A stretch of 64,000 nucleotides of DNA from Pseudomonas sp. B21-040 (GTDB taxonomy: Bacteria; Pseudomonadota; Gammaproteobacteria; Pseudomonadales; Pseudomonadaceae). The position numbers were made by a program, and so were the translations under genes. Below, in pieces: positions 24,703 to 34,877 of this stretch (within the stretch, counting starts at the first letter, position 1; the number at the start of each line of letters is the position of its first letter). The stretch spans positions 2,225,501 to 2,289,500 of the forward strand of contig NZ_CP087176.1 of NCBI RefSeq assembly GCF_024748695.1, in the 5' to 3' direction. Below the pieces are notes generated by a model, which was not told the origin of the DNA, ran no database searches, and was given only the letters and a program-made list of their open reading frames with translations.

Positions 24703-25662
24703 ATGCAAATTGCTTTGGCGCCCATGGAGGGGTTGGTCGACAACATCCTGCGGGACGTGCTGACCCGTGTGGGCGGTATTGATTGGTGCGTGACCGAGTT
24801 CATCCGGATCAACGATCAACTGCTCACGCCTGCCTACTACCACAAGTTCGGCCCTGAACTGCTGACCGGTGCCCGCACCGCCTCCGGCGTGCCGCTGCGC
24901 GTGCAACTGCTGGGTTCCGATCCGGTGTGCCTGGCCGAAAACGCCGCGCTGGCGTGTGAGCTGGGTTCTGAAGTCATCGACCTGAACTTCGGTTGCCCGG
25001 CCAAGACCGTCAACAAGTCTCGCGGCGGCGCGGTGCTGCTCAAAGAGCCTGAACTGCTCAACGAAATCGTCGAACACGTGCGTCGTGCGGTGCCTGCGCA
25101 CATCCCGGTGACCGCCAAGATGCGCCTTGGTTTCGATAGCCCGGACGGCTCGCTGGTGTGTGCCACAGCCCTGGCCGAAGGCGGCGCGGCGCATATCGTG
25201 GTGCATGCCAGGACCAAAACCGATGGCTACAAACCACCGGCGCACTGGGAGTGGATCCCGCGAGTGCAAGAGGTGGTCAAGGTGCCGGTGTTTGCCAATG
25301 GCGACATCTGGAGTGTCGAAGACTGGCGTCGTTGCCGCGAAATCAGCGGCGTGGAAGACATCATGCTCGGTCGCGGCCTGGTCTCGCGTCCGGACCTGGC
25401 CCGGCAAATCGCGGCGGCACGCGCCGGTGAAGCCGTCGTCGAGATGACCTGGGCCGAGCTGTTACCACTGATCCAAGACTTCTGGCTGCAAGCTAAGGCG
25501 CAGATGACTCCCCGCCAATCCCCCGGTCGCTTGAAGCAGTGGCTGGCCATGTTGACGCGCAATTATCCGGAAGCCGTCGAGCTGTTTACTGTCCTGCGTC
25601 GCGAGACCGAGCTGGATCAGGTCAGTCGTTTGTTGGGCCTGAGACTCCCGGAAGCGGCCTGA
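24703..25662 (+). CDS. dusC: tRNA-dihydrouridine(16) synthase
   Basis: This 319-residue FMN enzyme reduces uridine to dihydrouridine in the tRNA D-loop; the C class modifies U16. It begins [14 protein letters not shown], the Dus signature. The catalytic cysteine is Cys98 in [19 protein letters not shown]-barrel (about 1-240) is followed by the helical tRNA-binding domain. ATG 24703 is preferred over a GTG nine bases upstream. The C-class call rests on length, the PMEGLVD start and the [10 protein letters not shown] motif. Confidence 0.93.
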   Translation: MQIALAPMEGLVDNILRDVLTRVGGIDWCVTEFIRINDQLLTPAYYHKFGPELLTGARTASGVPLRVQLLGSDPVCLAENAALACELGSEVIDLNFGCPAKTVNKSRGGAVLLKEPELLNEIVEHVRRAVPAHIPVTAKMRLGFDSPDGSLVCATALAEGGAAHIVVHARTKTDGYKPPAHWEWIPRVQEVVKVPVFANGDIWSVEDWRRCREISGVEDIMLGRGLVSRPDLARQIAAARAGEAVVEMTWAELLPLIQDFWLQAKAQMTPRQSPGRLKQWLAMLTRNYPEAVELFTVLRRETELDQVSRLLGLRLPEAA

Positions 25663-25682
25663 AAAAAATCTCGAAATAATCT

Positions 25683-25710
25683 CTTGAAATGCAATCAGCG
25701 GTCCCTATCT
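25683..25710 (+). promoter_or_regulatory. Sigma-32 heat-shock promoter of ibpA
   Basis: CTTGAAA (25683-25689), a 13-base spacer and CCCTATCT (25703-25710) fit the sigma-32 consensus CTTGAAA-N(11-16)-CCCCATNT with one substitution. It sits 72 bases before the small heat-shock gene. Confidence 0.88.
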
Positions 25711-25782
25711 AAGGGTTACGCGATGCCGAATTCGGGTCGCGGAGACAAAAAACCTTGCTGTTGTTTTCAGGAGATTTGAACC
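25711..25782 (+). promoter_or_regulatory. Candidate ROSE-like RNA thermometer in the ibpA leader
   Basis: The leader first folds a hairpin around CCGAATTCGG flanked by GCGA/TCGC (about 25720-25741). A second stem can pair TTGCTG (about 25757-25762) with the ribosome binding site CAGGAG, closed by a T-rich loop. The TTGCT motif matches the UYGCU strand that masks the Shine-Dalgarno sequence in ROSE elements, known upstream of ibpA-type genes in pseudomonads and enterobacteria. The structure is inferred from pairing by eye. Confidence 0.6.
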
Positions 25783-26229
25783 ATGACTACTGCATTTTCC
25801 CTGGCCCCATTGTTCCGTTCCTCGGTGGGTTTCGACCGTTTCAACGACCTGTTTGAAACCGCCCTGCGTAATGAGCCAGGCAGCACCTACCCACCTTACA
25901 ACGTGGAAAAACACGGTGATGACCAATACCGCATCGTCGTCGCCGCCGCCGGTTTCCAGGAAGAAGACCTGGACCTGCAAGTCGAGAAAGGTGTGCTGAC
26001 CATCAGTGGTGGCAAACGTGACGCGAGCGAAGGCGTGACCTTCCTGCACCAAGGCATCGCCCAGCGTGCGTTCAAACTGTCGTTCCGCCTGGCGGATCAC
26101 ATCGAGATCAAAGCCGCTGACCTGCGTAACGGTCTGTTGAGCATCGATCTGTTGCGCATCGTTCCAGAAGAGGCGAAAGCCAAGCGCATCCCGATCAACG
26201 GGACGCAAAAACCGGCTCTGCAGCACTAA
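25783..26229 (+). CDS. ibpA: Small heat-shock protein (Hsp20/IbpA)
   Basis: This 148-residue chaperone binds unfolding proteins in the cytoplasm and holds them for refolding by DnaK and ClpB. The alpha-crystallin domain spans about residues 38-125. The N-terminal segment (FSLAPLFRSSVGFDRF) and the I-x-I/V-type C-terminal tail (AKRIPIN) are typical of class A bacterial IbpA. Transcription is expected from the sigma-32 promoter 72 bases upstream, and translation may be masked by a leader thermometer. The gene stands alone and ends at a bidirectional terminator. Family and regulation evidence agree. Confidence 0.95.
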   Translation: MTTAFSLAPLFRSSVGFDRFNDLFETALRNEPGSTYPPYNVEKHGDDQYRIVVAAAGFQEEDLDLQVEKGVLTISGGKRDASEGVTFLHQGIAQRAFKLSFRLADHIEIKAADLRNGLLSIDLLRIVPEEAKAKRIPINGTQKPALQH

Positions 26230-26241
26230 GGCAGAGTAATG

Positions 26242-26266
26242 AAAAGGGCGCCATCGGCGCCCTTTT
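26242..26266. terminator. Bidirectional terminator between ibpA and the GGDEF/EAL gene
   Basis: An 11-bp stem (26242-26252 with 26256-26266), loop ATC, has A and T runs on both sides. Confidence 0.85.
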
Positions 26267-26282
26267 TTGTGTTTGTGTCCCG

Positions 26283-29200
26283 TCATTTCAGGAGCTTCTG
26301 CAACGCCTCTGCCGGCAACGGCCGACTGTGCAAATACCCTTGGTAAAAATGGCAGCCCAGTCCCTGTAAAAACTCCAATTGCTCCGCCGTCTCCACCCCT
26401 TCGGCAATCACCTTCAACTCCAGGCTACGCGCCATGGCGACGATGGCGCGGATGATTTCGGCGTCGTTGGGGTCGGTCGTGGCATCGCGGATGAACGACT
26501 GATCGATTTTCAGGGTGTCGACAGGCAAGCGCTTGAGATAGGTCAGTGAGGAGTAGCCGGTGCCGAAGTCGTCCATCGCGAAACTCACGCCGAGCTTTTT
26601 CAGGCGACGCATTTTACTGATGGTGTCTTCCAGGTTCTGGATGACGATGCCTTCAGTGATTTCCAGTTTCAGCAGCGAGCAGGGCAGGCCGTGGCTGGTA
26701 AGGCTGTGTTCGATGCGTTCGACGAAGTCGTTTTGGCGGAATTGTCTTGGGCTGATGTTCACGCACAGGCTGAAGCTGAGCGGGTTGACCAGGCCTTTGT
26801 CGACCAGTTTTTTAAAGTCTCTGCACACTTCGTCGACAATCCAGGTGCCGACTTCAAGAATCAGGCCGCTGTCTTCCAGCACCTTGATGAACTCGGCAGG
26901 TGCCTGTGCGCCGAGTTCCGGGTGGTCCCAGCGCACCAGTGCCTCGGCGCCGACAATGCGATTGCCCCGGGCGTCGATCTGGGGTTGGTAATGCACATGG
27001 AATTCGCCCCGGGAAAGGGCCAGACGCAGGTCGGTTTCCATGCGCAGGCGTTCGCTGGCGGCCTTCTGCATGGTGTTGTGATACATCTGCGTGGTGTTGC
27101 GACCCGAATCCTTGGCGCGGTACAGCGCAATGTCGGCGCGTTTAAGCAAATCGGTCGGGGTCGAGCCGTGGTCGGGGATCAGTGCGATGCCGATGCTCGG
27201 CGTCACCTGCAGGCGCTGGCCATCAAGGAACATCGGTTCCGACAACAATTCTCGCAAGGTGTCGGCCAATTCCCGTACCTGGGTGCTGACTTCGTTGCGC
27301 GAACCTTCCAGGCCGCTGAGCAATACCACGAATTCATCACCGCCGAGCCGCGCCACGGTGTCTTCCATGCGCACGCTGGCTTCGAGTCGCGCGGTGATGA
27401 TTTTCAGCACCGTATCGCCGACCGGGTGACCGAGAGAGTCGTTGATGTGCTTGAAGTGATCGAGGTCGAGAAACAGCAGCGCACCGCGCAGGTTGTGGCG
27501 CTTGAGCAGGGCGATCTGCTGGCTCAGGCGGTCCATCAGCAGGGCGCGGTTGGGCAGGTTGGTCAAGGGGTCGTGGTAGGCCAGGTGACGGATCTGCGCT
27601 TCGGCGTTTTTCAGCAGGCTGACGTCGCGGGCGGTCAGCAGCAGGCAGGCGGTTTCGTTGAGGGTGATGGGTTCGACCGAAACTTCGACGGTGAGCAACT
27701 CTCCACGCTTGTTGCGTCCGAGCATTTCCTGGTGATGCACGCGGCCCTTGATCTGTAGCTCGGCGAGCAGCGCCGCACGTTGTTTCTCTTCGGCCCAGAT
27801 GCCCACCTCATACACCGTACGGCCGATGACCTCTTGCGCGCGATAGCCGGTCAGGCGGCAGAAACCGTCGTTGACCTCCAGGTAGCGCCCGGTGTCGCGT
27901 TCGGTAATGGTGATGGCGTCGGGGCTTGAATGAAACGCCTTGGCAAACTTCTCTTCACTGGCCTTCAGCGCCGCTTCAGAGCGTTGTTGCTGGGTGATAT
28001 CACGCAAGGTAGTGACGATGCAGGGTTCTTCGCCAACGTTGATCTGGCGGCTGGAAATCACGCAGGTCAGGGATTGCCCGTCCTTGTGCTGGGCGACGAT
28101 GGCGACATTGTTCAGTCCTTGTTCGCGGATGACCTGTTCGATCCGCTGCAGGCTTTTCGCCGAGGCGTCCCACAGGCCAATTTCGTCGGCGCTGCGGCCA
28201 ATCACTTCGTCGGCACTCCAGCCAAAGGTCTGGGTGAAGCTGGAGTTGATCTCGATGAACTGGCCGGTGTCCTGGCGGGTCACGCAAATCGGATCCGGGC
28301 TGACCTGAAACAGCGTGGCGAATTTTTCTTCCGAGGCCACCAACCGCTGTTCGCGCTCCACCTGATCGGTGATGTCCAGCAGGGTGCCGGCCATGCGCAG
28401 CGGGACGCCGTTTTCATCGCGGTAGAGGCGGGCGCGGCTTTCCAGGTAGCGCGAACTGCCGTCCGGTAGTTGAACGCGGTAAGTCAGTTGATAATTGCCG
28501 GCCGGGCCTTCGCGCAGGCTGCGGTAGGCGTCGCGCATGGTGTCGCGCTCTTCGCCGGGCACACCTTCGAAAAACTCCTCGAACGACTCGTGGAAAGGTT
28601 TGGCTTCCAGGCCGTGCAATTGAGCGGCCCGCGCCGAACCGTAGAGCATGCCGCTGGGAATGTGCCAGTCCCAGGTGCCGAGTTGCGCCGAGTCCAGGGC
28701 GAGGTCGAGACGCTCCTGGCTGTCCTTGAGGGCTTGTTCGGCAACTCTGCGTTCGGTGGTGTCCAGGAAGGTGCTCAGCAGATAGGGCTGGCCTTCGAGT
28801 TCGACATTTTGCGCACTGAGGATGCCGTCGTGGATTTGCCCGTTGCTGGCGCGAAATTGCACCTCCATTCTGACCAGGTCGCCCTTGGCCTTGGTGGCTG
28901 CGACCAATTTGGCGCGTTGCTCCGGGTGAACCCAGAGGCCCAGATCCAGCGTGGTACGGCCTATCGCGTTTTGCACCGGCCAGCCGAACAGGCTTTCGAA
29001 ATGCTGGTTGGCTTCGGTGATCAAGCCGTCTTCCTGGCGGGTCAGCAACACCATGTTCGGACACAGGTGAAACAGCGTTGCGAAGCGTTTTTCCGAGCTG
29101 CTCAGGGCTTGTTCGCGCTGGCGCTGGTGGGTGATTTCGCGGATGACACCAATCATGCGCGGCCGGCCGTTTTTATCCGGCAGCAGGCTGCCGTTGATCT

Positions 29201-29561
29201 CCAGCCAGTGCAGGCTGCCGTCGGGCCAGCGGATGCGGTGATGCATCGCCTGCTCCAGCGGGGCTCCGGCAATCACCGCGTGGAAGGCGCGCACGGTTTT
29301 CGCCCGGTCCTCCGGCGGCAGCAAGTCGAGGTATTCCAGATCCTCTGGCAACGGCATGTGCGGGTCGAAGCCAAACAGCGCCTGAGTCCCGCGCGACCAA
29401 CTGATCTGCCCACGTTCGATGTCCCAATACCAGGCCCCCAGACGCGCACCGTTGAGGGCGGCGAGCAATTGTGGCGCGCTTTCCCAGCTCAACTCGGACC
29501 GTTTGGGGTCTAGCGCCTGGATGCGGGGCATCGGCGGAATACGGTCAACAGACTTCGGCAT
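26283..29561 (-). CDS. Multi-PAS GGDEF/EAL protein (c-di-GMP turnover)
   Basis: This 1092-residue protein has no membrane segment or signal peptide, so it should be a soluble sensor. Five PAS repeats, each introduced by a short coiled-coil with an SSEKRF/SEEKFA-like motif, fill about residues 28-655. A diguanylate cyclase domain follows with intact GGDEF at 740-744, and a phosphodiesterase domain with EALVRW at 873-878. Other EAL-domain catalytic motifs (LEITEG, DDFGTGYSSL, KIDQSFI) are present. Both activities are therefore possible, and the PAS array probably selects between them in response to an unidentified ligand or redox state. ATG 29561 is used; Met11 is an alternative. The gene is monocistronic and ends at the terminator shared with ibpA. 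Confidence 0.93.
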   Translation of the reverse strand: MPKSVDRIPPMPRIQALDPKRSELSWESAPQLLAALNGARLGAWYWDIERGQISWSRGTQALFGFDPHMPLPEDLEYLDLLPPEDRAKTVRAFHAVIAGAPLEQAMHHRIRWPDGSLHWLEINGSLLPDKNGRPRMIGVIREITHQRQREQALSSSEKRFATLFHLCPNMVLLTRQEDGLITEANQHFESLFGWPVQNAIGRTTLDLGLWVHPEQRAKLVAATKAKGDLVRMEVQFRASNGQIHDGILSAQNVELEGQPYLLSTFLDTTERRVAEQALKDSQERLDLALDSAQLGTWDWHIPSGMLYGSARAAQLHGLEAKPFHESFEEFFEGVPGEERDTMRDAYRSLREGPAGNYQLTYRVQLPDGSSRYLESRARLYRDENGVPLRMAGTLLDITDQVEREQRLVASEEKFATLFQVSPDPICVTRQDTGQFIEINSSFTQTFGWSADEVIGRSADEIGLWDASAKSLQRIEQVIREQGLNNVAIVAQHKDGQSLTCVISSRQINVGEEPCIVTTLRDITQQQRSEAALKASEEKFAKAFHSSPDAITITERDTGRYLEVNDGFCRLTGYRAQEVIGRTVYEVGIWAEEKQRAALLAELQIKGRVHHQEMLGRNKRGELLTVEVSVEPITLNETACLLLTARDVSLLKNAEAQIRHLAYHDPLTNLPNRALLMDRLSQQIALLKRHNLRGALLFLDLDHFKHINDSLGHPVGDTVLKIITARLEASVRMEDTVARLGGDEFVVLLSGLEGSRNEVSTQVRELADTLRELLSEPMFLDGQRLQVTPSIGIALIPDHGSTPTDLLKRADIALYRAKDSGRNTTQMYHNTMQKAASERLRMETDLRLALSRGEFHVHYQPQIDARGNRIVGAEALVRWDHPELGAQAPAEFIKVLEDSGLILEVGTWIVDEVCRDFKKLVDKGLVNPLSFSLCVNISPRQFRQNDFVERIEHSLTSHGLPCSLLKLEITEGIVIQNLEDTISKMRRLKKLGVSFAMDDFGTGYSSLTYLKRLPVDTLKIDQSFIRDATTDPNDAEIIRAIVAMARSLELKVIAEGVETAEQLEFLQGLGCHFYQGYLHSRPLPAEALQKLLK

Positions 29562-29630
29562 TGGCAGCTGGCCTTGGGCGGAAATGGGCGTTAAGCGCAG
29601 GTATTCGTGACTCTACAGGAGTAGCACAGG

Positions 29631-30521
29631 TTAGCCTTGAGTCCCTGGCAAATCGATTTGTGCGTCCAGCAAAGCCATAAAAGCCCTTGCAGCATTCGAT
29701 AGAGTCCGTTCAGTGTGCAAGATATAGCCTAGCTGGCGAGTCAGTTGTATGCCCGGTAAAGGTATTCGCGCAACCTGATCGTCCAGCATTGTGCGCGGCA
29801 ATACGCTCCAGGCCAGGCCGATCGAGACCATCATCTTGATCGTTTCCAGGTAATTGGTGCTCATGGCGATATTCGGTGTCAGGCCTTGCGCCTCGAACAG
29901 CCGTTGAACGATGTGATGAGTAAAGGTATTACCACCGGGGAAGACTGCCGGGTGCAGGGCAATGTCGGCCAGGTTGACCGCGCCGTTGCTGATCAGCGAA
30001 TGCTCCGGGGCGACCACGAAATCCAGCGGGTCGTCCCACACCGGCGTCGCCTTGACCAGTGTGTGCGGTTCCGGCGCCAGGGTGATTACTGCCAGTTCCG
30101 CACGGCCATGGAGAATTTCTTCGTAGGCCACTTCCGAATCGAGGAACTGAATATCCAGCGCGACTTGGGGGTAGCGCCGGGTGAACTCCCTTAATAAGGG
30201 CGGCAACCGGTGCAAGCCGATGTGGTGACTGGTGGCCAGGGTCAGGCGGCCGGACACTTCGCCCGTCAGGTTGGTCAGGGCGCGGCGGGTGTCGTCCAGC
30301 ACATTGAGAATCTGGTAGGCCCGTGGCAGCAGGGCACGGCCGGCCTCGGTCAGGCCGACTTCGCGGCCCAGACGGTCAAACAGGCGCACCTTCAATTGCT
30401 GCTCCAGGCCGGCGATGCGTTTGCTGATGGCGGGCTGAGTCAGGTGCAGCCGTTCGCCGGCGCCGGAGAAGCTCCCGGTCTCGGCAATTGCGATAAAAGC
30501 ATTGAGGTTGGCCAGATCCAT
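29631..30521 (-). CDS. LysR-family regulator divergent from leuC
   Basis: This 296-residue LysR-type regulator has a helix-turn-helix at about residues 1-60 (MDLANLNAF...TQPAISKRIAGLE) and a substrate-binding co-inducer domain behind it. ATG 30521 is chosen because it gives the family's standard N-terminus; an in-frame ATG at 30551 would add ten residues. It is divergent from the leuCD operon across a 154-base gap that contains a long dyad, so control of leucine genes is the obvious hypothesis. The co-inducer might be a leucine-pathway intermediate such as isopropylmalate, as for LeuO or IlvY-like regulators, but this is inference. Confidence 0.88.
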   Translation of the reverse strand: MDLANLNAFIAIAETGSFSGAGERLHLTQPAISKRIAGLEQQLKVRLFDRLGREVGLTEAGRALLPRAYQILNVLDDTRRALTNLTGEVSGRLTLATSHHIGLHRLPPLLREFTRRYPQVALDIQFLDSEVAYEEILHGRAELAVITLAPEPHTLVKATPVWDDPLDFVVAPEHSLISNGAVNLADIALHPAVFPGGNTFTHHIVQRLFEAQGLTPNIAMSTNYLETIKMMVSIGLAWSVLPRTMLDDQVARIPLPGIQLTRQLGYILHTERTLSNAARAFMALLDAQIDLPGTQG

Positions 30522-30579
30522 CGTCGTATTCCAGTTGGTTATCCAAAGCATAAAAAATATGAATTTGAGTTATTTAATG

Positions 30580-30616
30580 TAACCCCCTAGGATCGACCTC
30601 ACAAGCCAAGGGGTTA
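30580..30616. promoter_or_regulatory. Dyad between the LysR gene and leuC
   Basis: TAACCCC (30580-30586) and GGGGTTA (30610-30616) are inverted with a 23-base centre, about 60 bases before leuC. It could be a regulator-binding dyad or a leader hairpin. No leucine-rich leader peptide is visible, so classical attenuation is not supported. Confidence 0.35.
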
Positions 30617-30675
30617 TTGAACTGTGCAAAACCCAAGGCATAGAAAATAGTAAAAAGCTGATGAGGAACCGTCTG

Positions 30676-32094
30676 ATGGCCGGCAAAACGCTTTACGACA
30701 AGCTCTGGGATTCCCATGAAGTGAAACGGCGCGACGATGGGTCGTCGCTGATCTACATCGACCGCCACATCATCCATGAAGTGACTTCGCCCCAAGCTTT
30801 CGAAGGCCTGCGCCTGGCCGGGCGCAAGCCTTGGCGAGTCGACTCGATCATCGCCACCCCGGACCACAACGTGCCGACCACCCCGGATCGCAAGGGCGGC
30901 ATCGAAGCGATTACCGATCAGGTCTCGCGTTTGCAGGTTCAGACCCTCGATGACTACTGCGATGAATACGGCATCACCGAATTCAAGATGAATGACGTGC
31001 GTCAGGGCATCGTTCATGTGATCGGTCCGGAGCAGGGCGCAACCTTGCCGGGCATGACCGTAGTCTGCGGCGACTCGCACACCTCGACTCACGGTGCGTT
31101 TGGCGCTTTGGCGCACGGTATCGGTACTTCCGAGGTTGAACACGTGTTTGCGACGCAGTGCCTGGTCGCCAAGAAAATGAAGAACATGCTGGTCTCGGTC
31201 GAGGGCACATTGCCGTTCGGCGTGACCGCCAAGGACATCGTTCTCGCCGTGATCGGCCAGATCGGCACCGCCGGCGGCAACGGCCACGCTATCGAGTTCG
31301 CTGGCAGCGCGATTCGCGACCTGTCCGTCGAAGGCCGCATGACCATCTGCAACATGTCCATTGAAGCCGGCGCTCGTGTGGGGCTGGTGGCTGCGGACGA
31401 AAAAACCGTGGAATACGTCAAGGGCCGTCCATTCGCCCCGAAAGGCGCGGAATGGGACATGGCCGTCGAAGCCTGGAAAGATTTGGTCTCCGACGCTGAC
31501 GCCGTATTCGACACCGTGGTCAAGCTCGACGCGACCCAGATCAAGCCACAAGTCAGCTGGGGCACCTCGCCCGAGATGGTCCTGGCGGTTGATCAGAACG
31601 TGCCGGACCCAGCGAAGGAAATGGACCTGGTCAAACGCGGTTCCATCGAGCGCGCGTTGAAGTACATGGGGTTGAGCGCCAATCAGGCGATCACCGACAT
31701 TCAGTTGGATCGCGTATTTATCGGCTCTTGCACCAACTCGCGGATCGAAGACTTGCGTGCTGCTGCGGTGATCGCGAAGGGCCGCAAAGTCGCTTCGACG
31801 ATCAAGCAGGCCATCGTTGTGCCGGGCTCGGGCCTGGTGAAGGCACAAGCAGAGGCGGAAGGCCTGGACAAGATTTTCCTCGAGGCCGGTTTCGAATGGC
31901 GCGAGCCGGGTTGCTCGATGTGCCTGGCGATGAACCCGGACCGTTTGGAGTCCGGCGAGCATTGCGCATCGACTTCCAACCGCAACTTCGAAGGGCGTCA
32001 GGGCGCCGGTGGCCGTACGCACCTGGTCAGCCCGGCCATGGCCGCGGCGGCTGCCGTCAACGGCCGTTTCATCGACGTTCGCGAACTGATCTGA
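30676..32094 (+). CDS. leuC: 3-isopropylmalate dehydratase large subunit
   Basis: This 472-residue subunit carries the [4Fe-4S] cluster of isopropylmalate isomerase, which converts 2- to 3-isopropylmalate in leucine synthesis. The cluster cysteines are Cys352 (GSCTNSR), Cys413 and Cys416 (GCSMC). ATG 30676 ([14 protein letters not shown]) has a GAGGAA ribosome binding site and matches the family start; the in-frame ATG at 30661 overlaps that site. leuD follows after ten bases, so the two subunits are co-expressed. Length is normal. Confidence 0.98.
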   Translation: MAGKTLYDKLWDSHEVKRRDDGSSLIYIDRHIIHEVTSPQAFEGLRLAGRKPWRVDSIIATPDHNVPTTPDRKGGIEAITDQVSRLQVQTLDDYCDEYGITEFKMNDVRQGIVHVIGPEQGATLPGMTVVCGDSHTSTHGAFGALAHGIGTSEVEHVFATQCLVAKKMKNMLVSVEGTLPFGVTAKDIVLAVIGQIGTAGGNGHAIEFAGSAIRDLSVEGRMTICNMSIEAGARVGLVAADEKTVEYVKGRPFAPKGAEWDMAVEAWKDLVSDADAVFDTVVKLDATQIKPQVSWGTSPEMVLAVDQNVPDPAKEMDLVKRGSIERALKYMGLSANQAITDIQLDRVFIGSCTNSRIEDLRAAAVIAKGRKVASTIKQAIVVPGSGLVKAQAEAEGLDKIFLEAGFEWREPGCSMCLAMNPDRLESGEHCASTSNRNFEGRQGAGGRTHLVSPAMAAAAAVNGRFIDVRELI

Positions 32095-32104
32095 GGAACC
32101 GCAC

Positions 32105-32749
32105 ATGAGAGCTTTTACCCAACACACCGGTTTGGTCGCGCCATTGGATCGAGCGAACGTCGATACCGACCAGATCATTCCGAAGCAGTTTCTGAAGTCG
32201 ATCAAGCGCACCGGTTTTGGCCCGAACCTTTTTGATGAGTGGCGCTACCTGGACGTGGGGTATGCCTACCAGGACAACTCCAAGCGCCCGTTGAACAAGG
32301 ATTTCGTGCTCAACGCCGAGCGTTATCAAGGCGCCAGCGTGTTGCTGGCCCGTGAGAACTTCGGTTGCGGCTCCAGCCGTGAACACGCGCCGTGGGCACT
32401 GGAAGAGTACGGTTTCCGCAGCATCATAGCGCCGAGCTACGCCGACATTTTCTACAACAACAGCTTCAAGAACGGCTTGCTGCCGATCATCCTGAGCGAC
32501 GCTGAAGTGGATGAGCTGTTCCAGCAGGTCGAAGCCAATCCTGGCTATCAGTTGACGGTCGATCTGCAAGCCCAGACGGTGACCCGGCCGGACGGCAAGG
32601 TCTACAGCTTCGAACTGGACGAGTTTCGCAAGCATTGCCTGGTCAATGGCCTGGATGACATCGGCCTGACCTTGCAAGACCACGAAGCAATTGCGACGTT
32701 TGAGGCCAAGCATCGTGCGAGCCAGCCTTGGTTGTTTCGCGACGCGTAA
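32105..32749 (+). CDS. leuD: 3-isopropylmalate dehydratase small subunit
   Basis: This 214-residue protein supplies the swivel domain that completes the isomerase active site with LeuC. It begins [27 protein letters not shown], the usual start, and contains the conserved [13 protein letters not shown] motif around residues 90-102. A TGAGGAA ribosome binding site precedes ATG 32105, ten bases after leuC. Confidence 0.98.
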   Translation: MRAFTQHTGLVAPLDRANVDTDQIIPKQFLKSIKRTGFGPNLFDEWRYLDVGYAYQDNSKRPLNKDFVLNAERYQGASVLLARENFGCGSSREHAPWALEEYGFRSIIAPSYADIFYNNSFKNGLLPIILSDAEVDELFQQVEANPGYQLTVDLQAQTVTRPDGKVYSFELDEFRKHCLVNGLDDIGLTLQDHEAIATFEAKHRASQPWLFRDA

Positions 32750-32778
32750 GCAAGATTGGAATTGATGTAGTCAGGGCT

Positions 32779-32863
32779 GGCCTCATCGCGGGCAAGCCCG
32801 ACTCCTACAGGTTATGTGAGCGCCACAATCCCTGTAGGAGCCGAGCTTGCTCGCGATGAGGCC
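32779..32863. repeat. Paired REP element in the leu cluster
   Basis: Inverted arms GGCCTCATCGCG... (32779-32807) and its near reverse complement ending at 32863 contain one CGGGCAAGCCC arm and one GAGCAAGCTC-type arm, so the pair combines two REP variants. It separates leuD from the methyltransferase gene. Confidence 0.88.
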
Positions 32864-32905
32864 CGAATAAACACCCCAAGACTCACCCCAAAAAGGAAGT
32901 CCTCC

Positions 32906-33673
32906 ATGACCAGCACCGCCCAACACAGTCAGGTTGTACAAAAGCAATTCGGTGAACAGGCTTCGGCCTACCTGAGCAGCGCCGTACACGCTCAAGGCAC
33001 TGAGTTCGCGTTGCTACAGGCCGAACTGGCAGGGCAGGGCAATGCCCGGGTGCTGGACCTGGGTTGCGGCGCCGGTCATGTGAGTTTTCACGTGGCGTCG
33101 CTGGTCAAGGAAGTGGTCGCCTACGACCTGTCGCAGCAGATGCTCGACGTGGTCGCTGCCGCTGCTGTTGATCGCGGCATCAGCAACATTTCCACGGTCA
33201 ACGGCGCCGCCGAGCGTCTGCCGTTTGCCGATGGCGAGTTCGATTTCGTGTTCAGCCGTTATTCGGCGCACCACTGGAGCGATCTCGGTGTAGCCCTGCG
33301 CGAAGTTCGTCGGGTGCTGAAACCGGGTGGCGTGGCGGCGTTCATTGACGTGTTGTCACCGGGTAGCCCGTTGTTCGACACTTACCTGCAGAGCGTCGAA
33401 GTGCTGCGTGACACCAGCCATGTGCGCGATTATTCGGCCGGTGAGTGGTTGCGACAGGTCAGCGAGGCGGGGTTGCACACGCGCAGCACCACGCGTCAGC
33501 GGCTGCGCCTGGAGTACACCTCCTGGGTTGAGCGCATGCGTACACCTGAAGTGATGCGCGCGGCGATCCGCGAATTGCAGCAGTCGATGGGCAACGAAGT
33601 ACGTGAATACTTTGAGATAGAAGCCGATGGCTCGTTCAGTACCGATGTGTTGGTGCTGTGGGCTGAGCGATAA
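32906..33673 (+). CDS. SAM-dependent methyltransferase between leuD and leuB
   Basis: This 255-residue class I methyltransferase has motif I VLDLGCGAGH at residues 49-58, followed by an acidic beta-2 end (YDLSQQM) and the motif IV-like SRYSAHHW. It resembles UbiE/Coq5-like and bioC-like enzymes, but the acceptor cannot be told. ATG 32906 has a GGAAG ribosome binding site; an upstream in-frame start at 32816 would lie inside the REP and is rejected. The gene separates leuCD from leuB, an arrangement that I recall from other pseudomonads. No link to leucine synthesis can be drawn from the sequence. Confidence 0.9.
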   Translation: MTSTAQHSQVVQKQFGEQASAYLSSAVHAQGTEFALLQAELAGQGNARVLDLGCGAGHVSFHVASLVKEVVAYDLSQQMLDVVAAAAVDRGISNISTVNGAAERLPFADGEFDFVFSRYSAHHWSDLGVALREVRRVLKPGGVAAFIDVLSPGSPLFDTYLQSVEVLRDTSHVRDYSAGEWLRQVSEAGLHTRSTTRQRLRLEYTSWVERMRTPEVMRAAIRELQQSMGNEVREYFEIEADGSFSTDVLVLWAER

Positions 33674-33728
33674 GCATTTTTCCGGGCGCGCCAGTTGATG
33701 GCGCACCGACTGAAGACATGAGGAAAGC

Positions 33729-34811
<1,083 letters not shown>

Positions 34812-34877
34812 TCTCTCGGGCCCGCTGCCAAATTCAAGACAAAGCAGCGGCCCACATTTCAAGAAGGTGTAGTTGCG

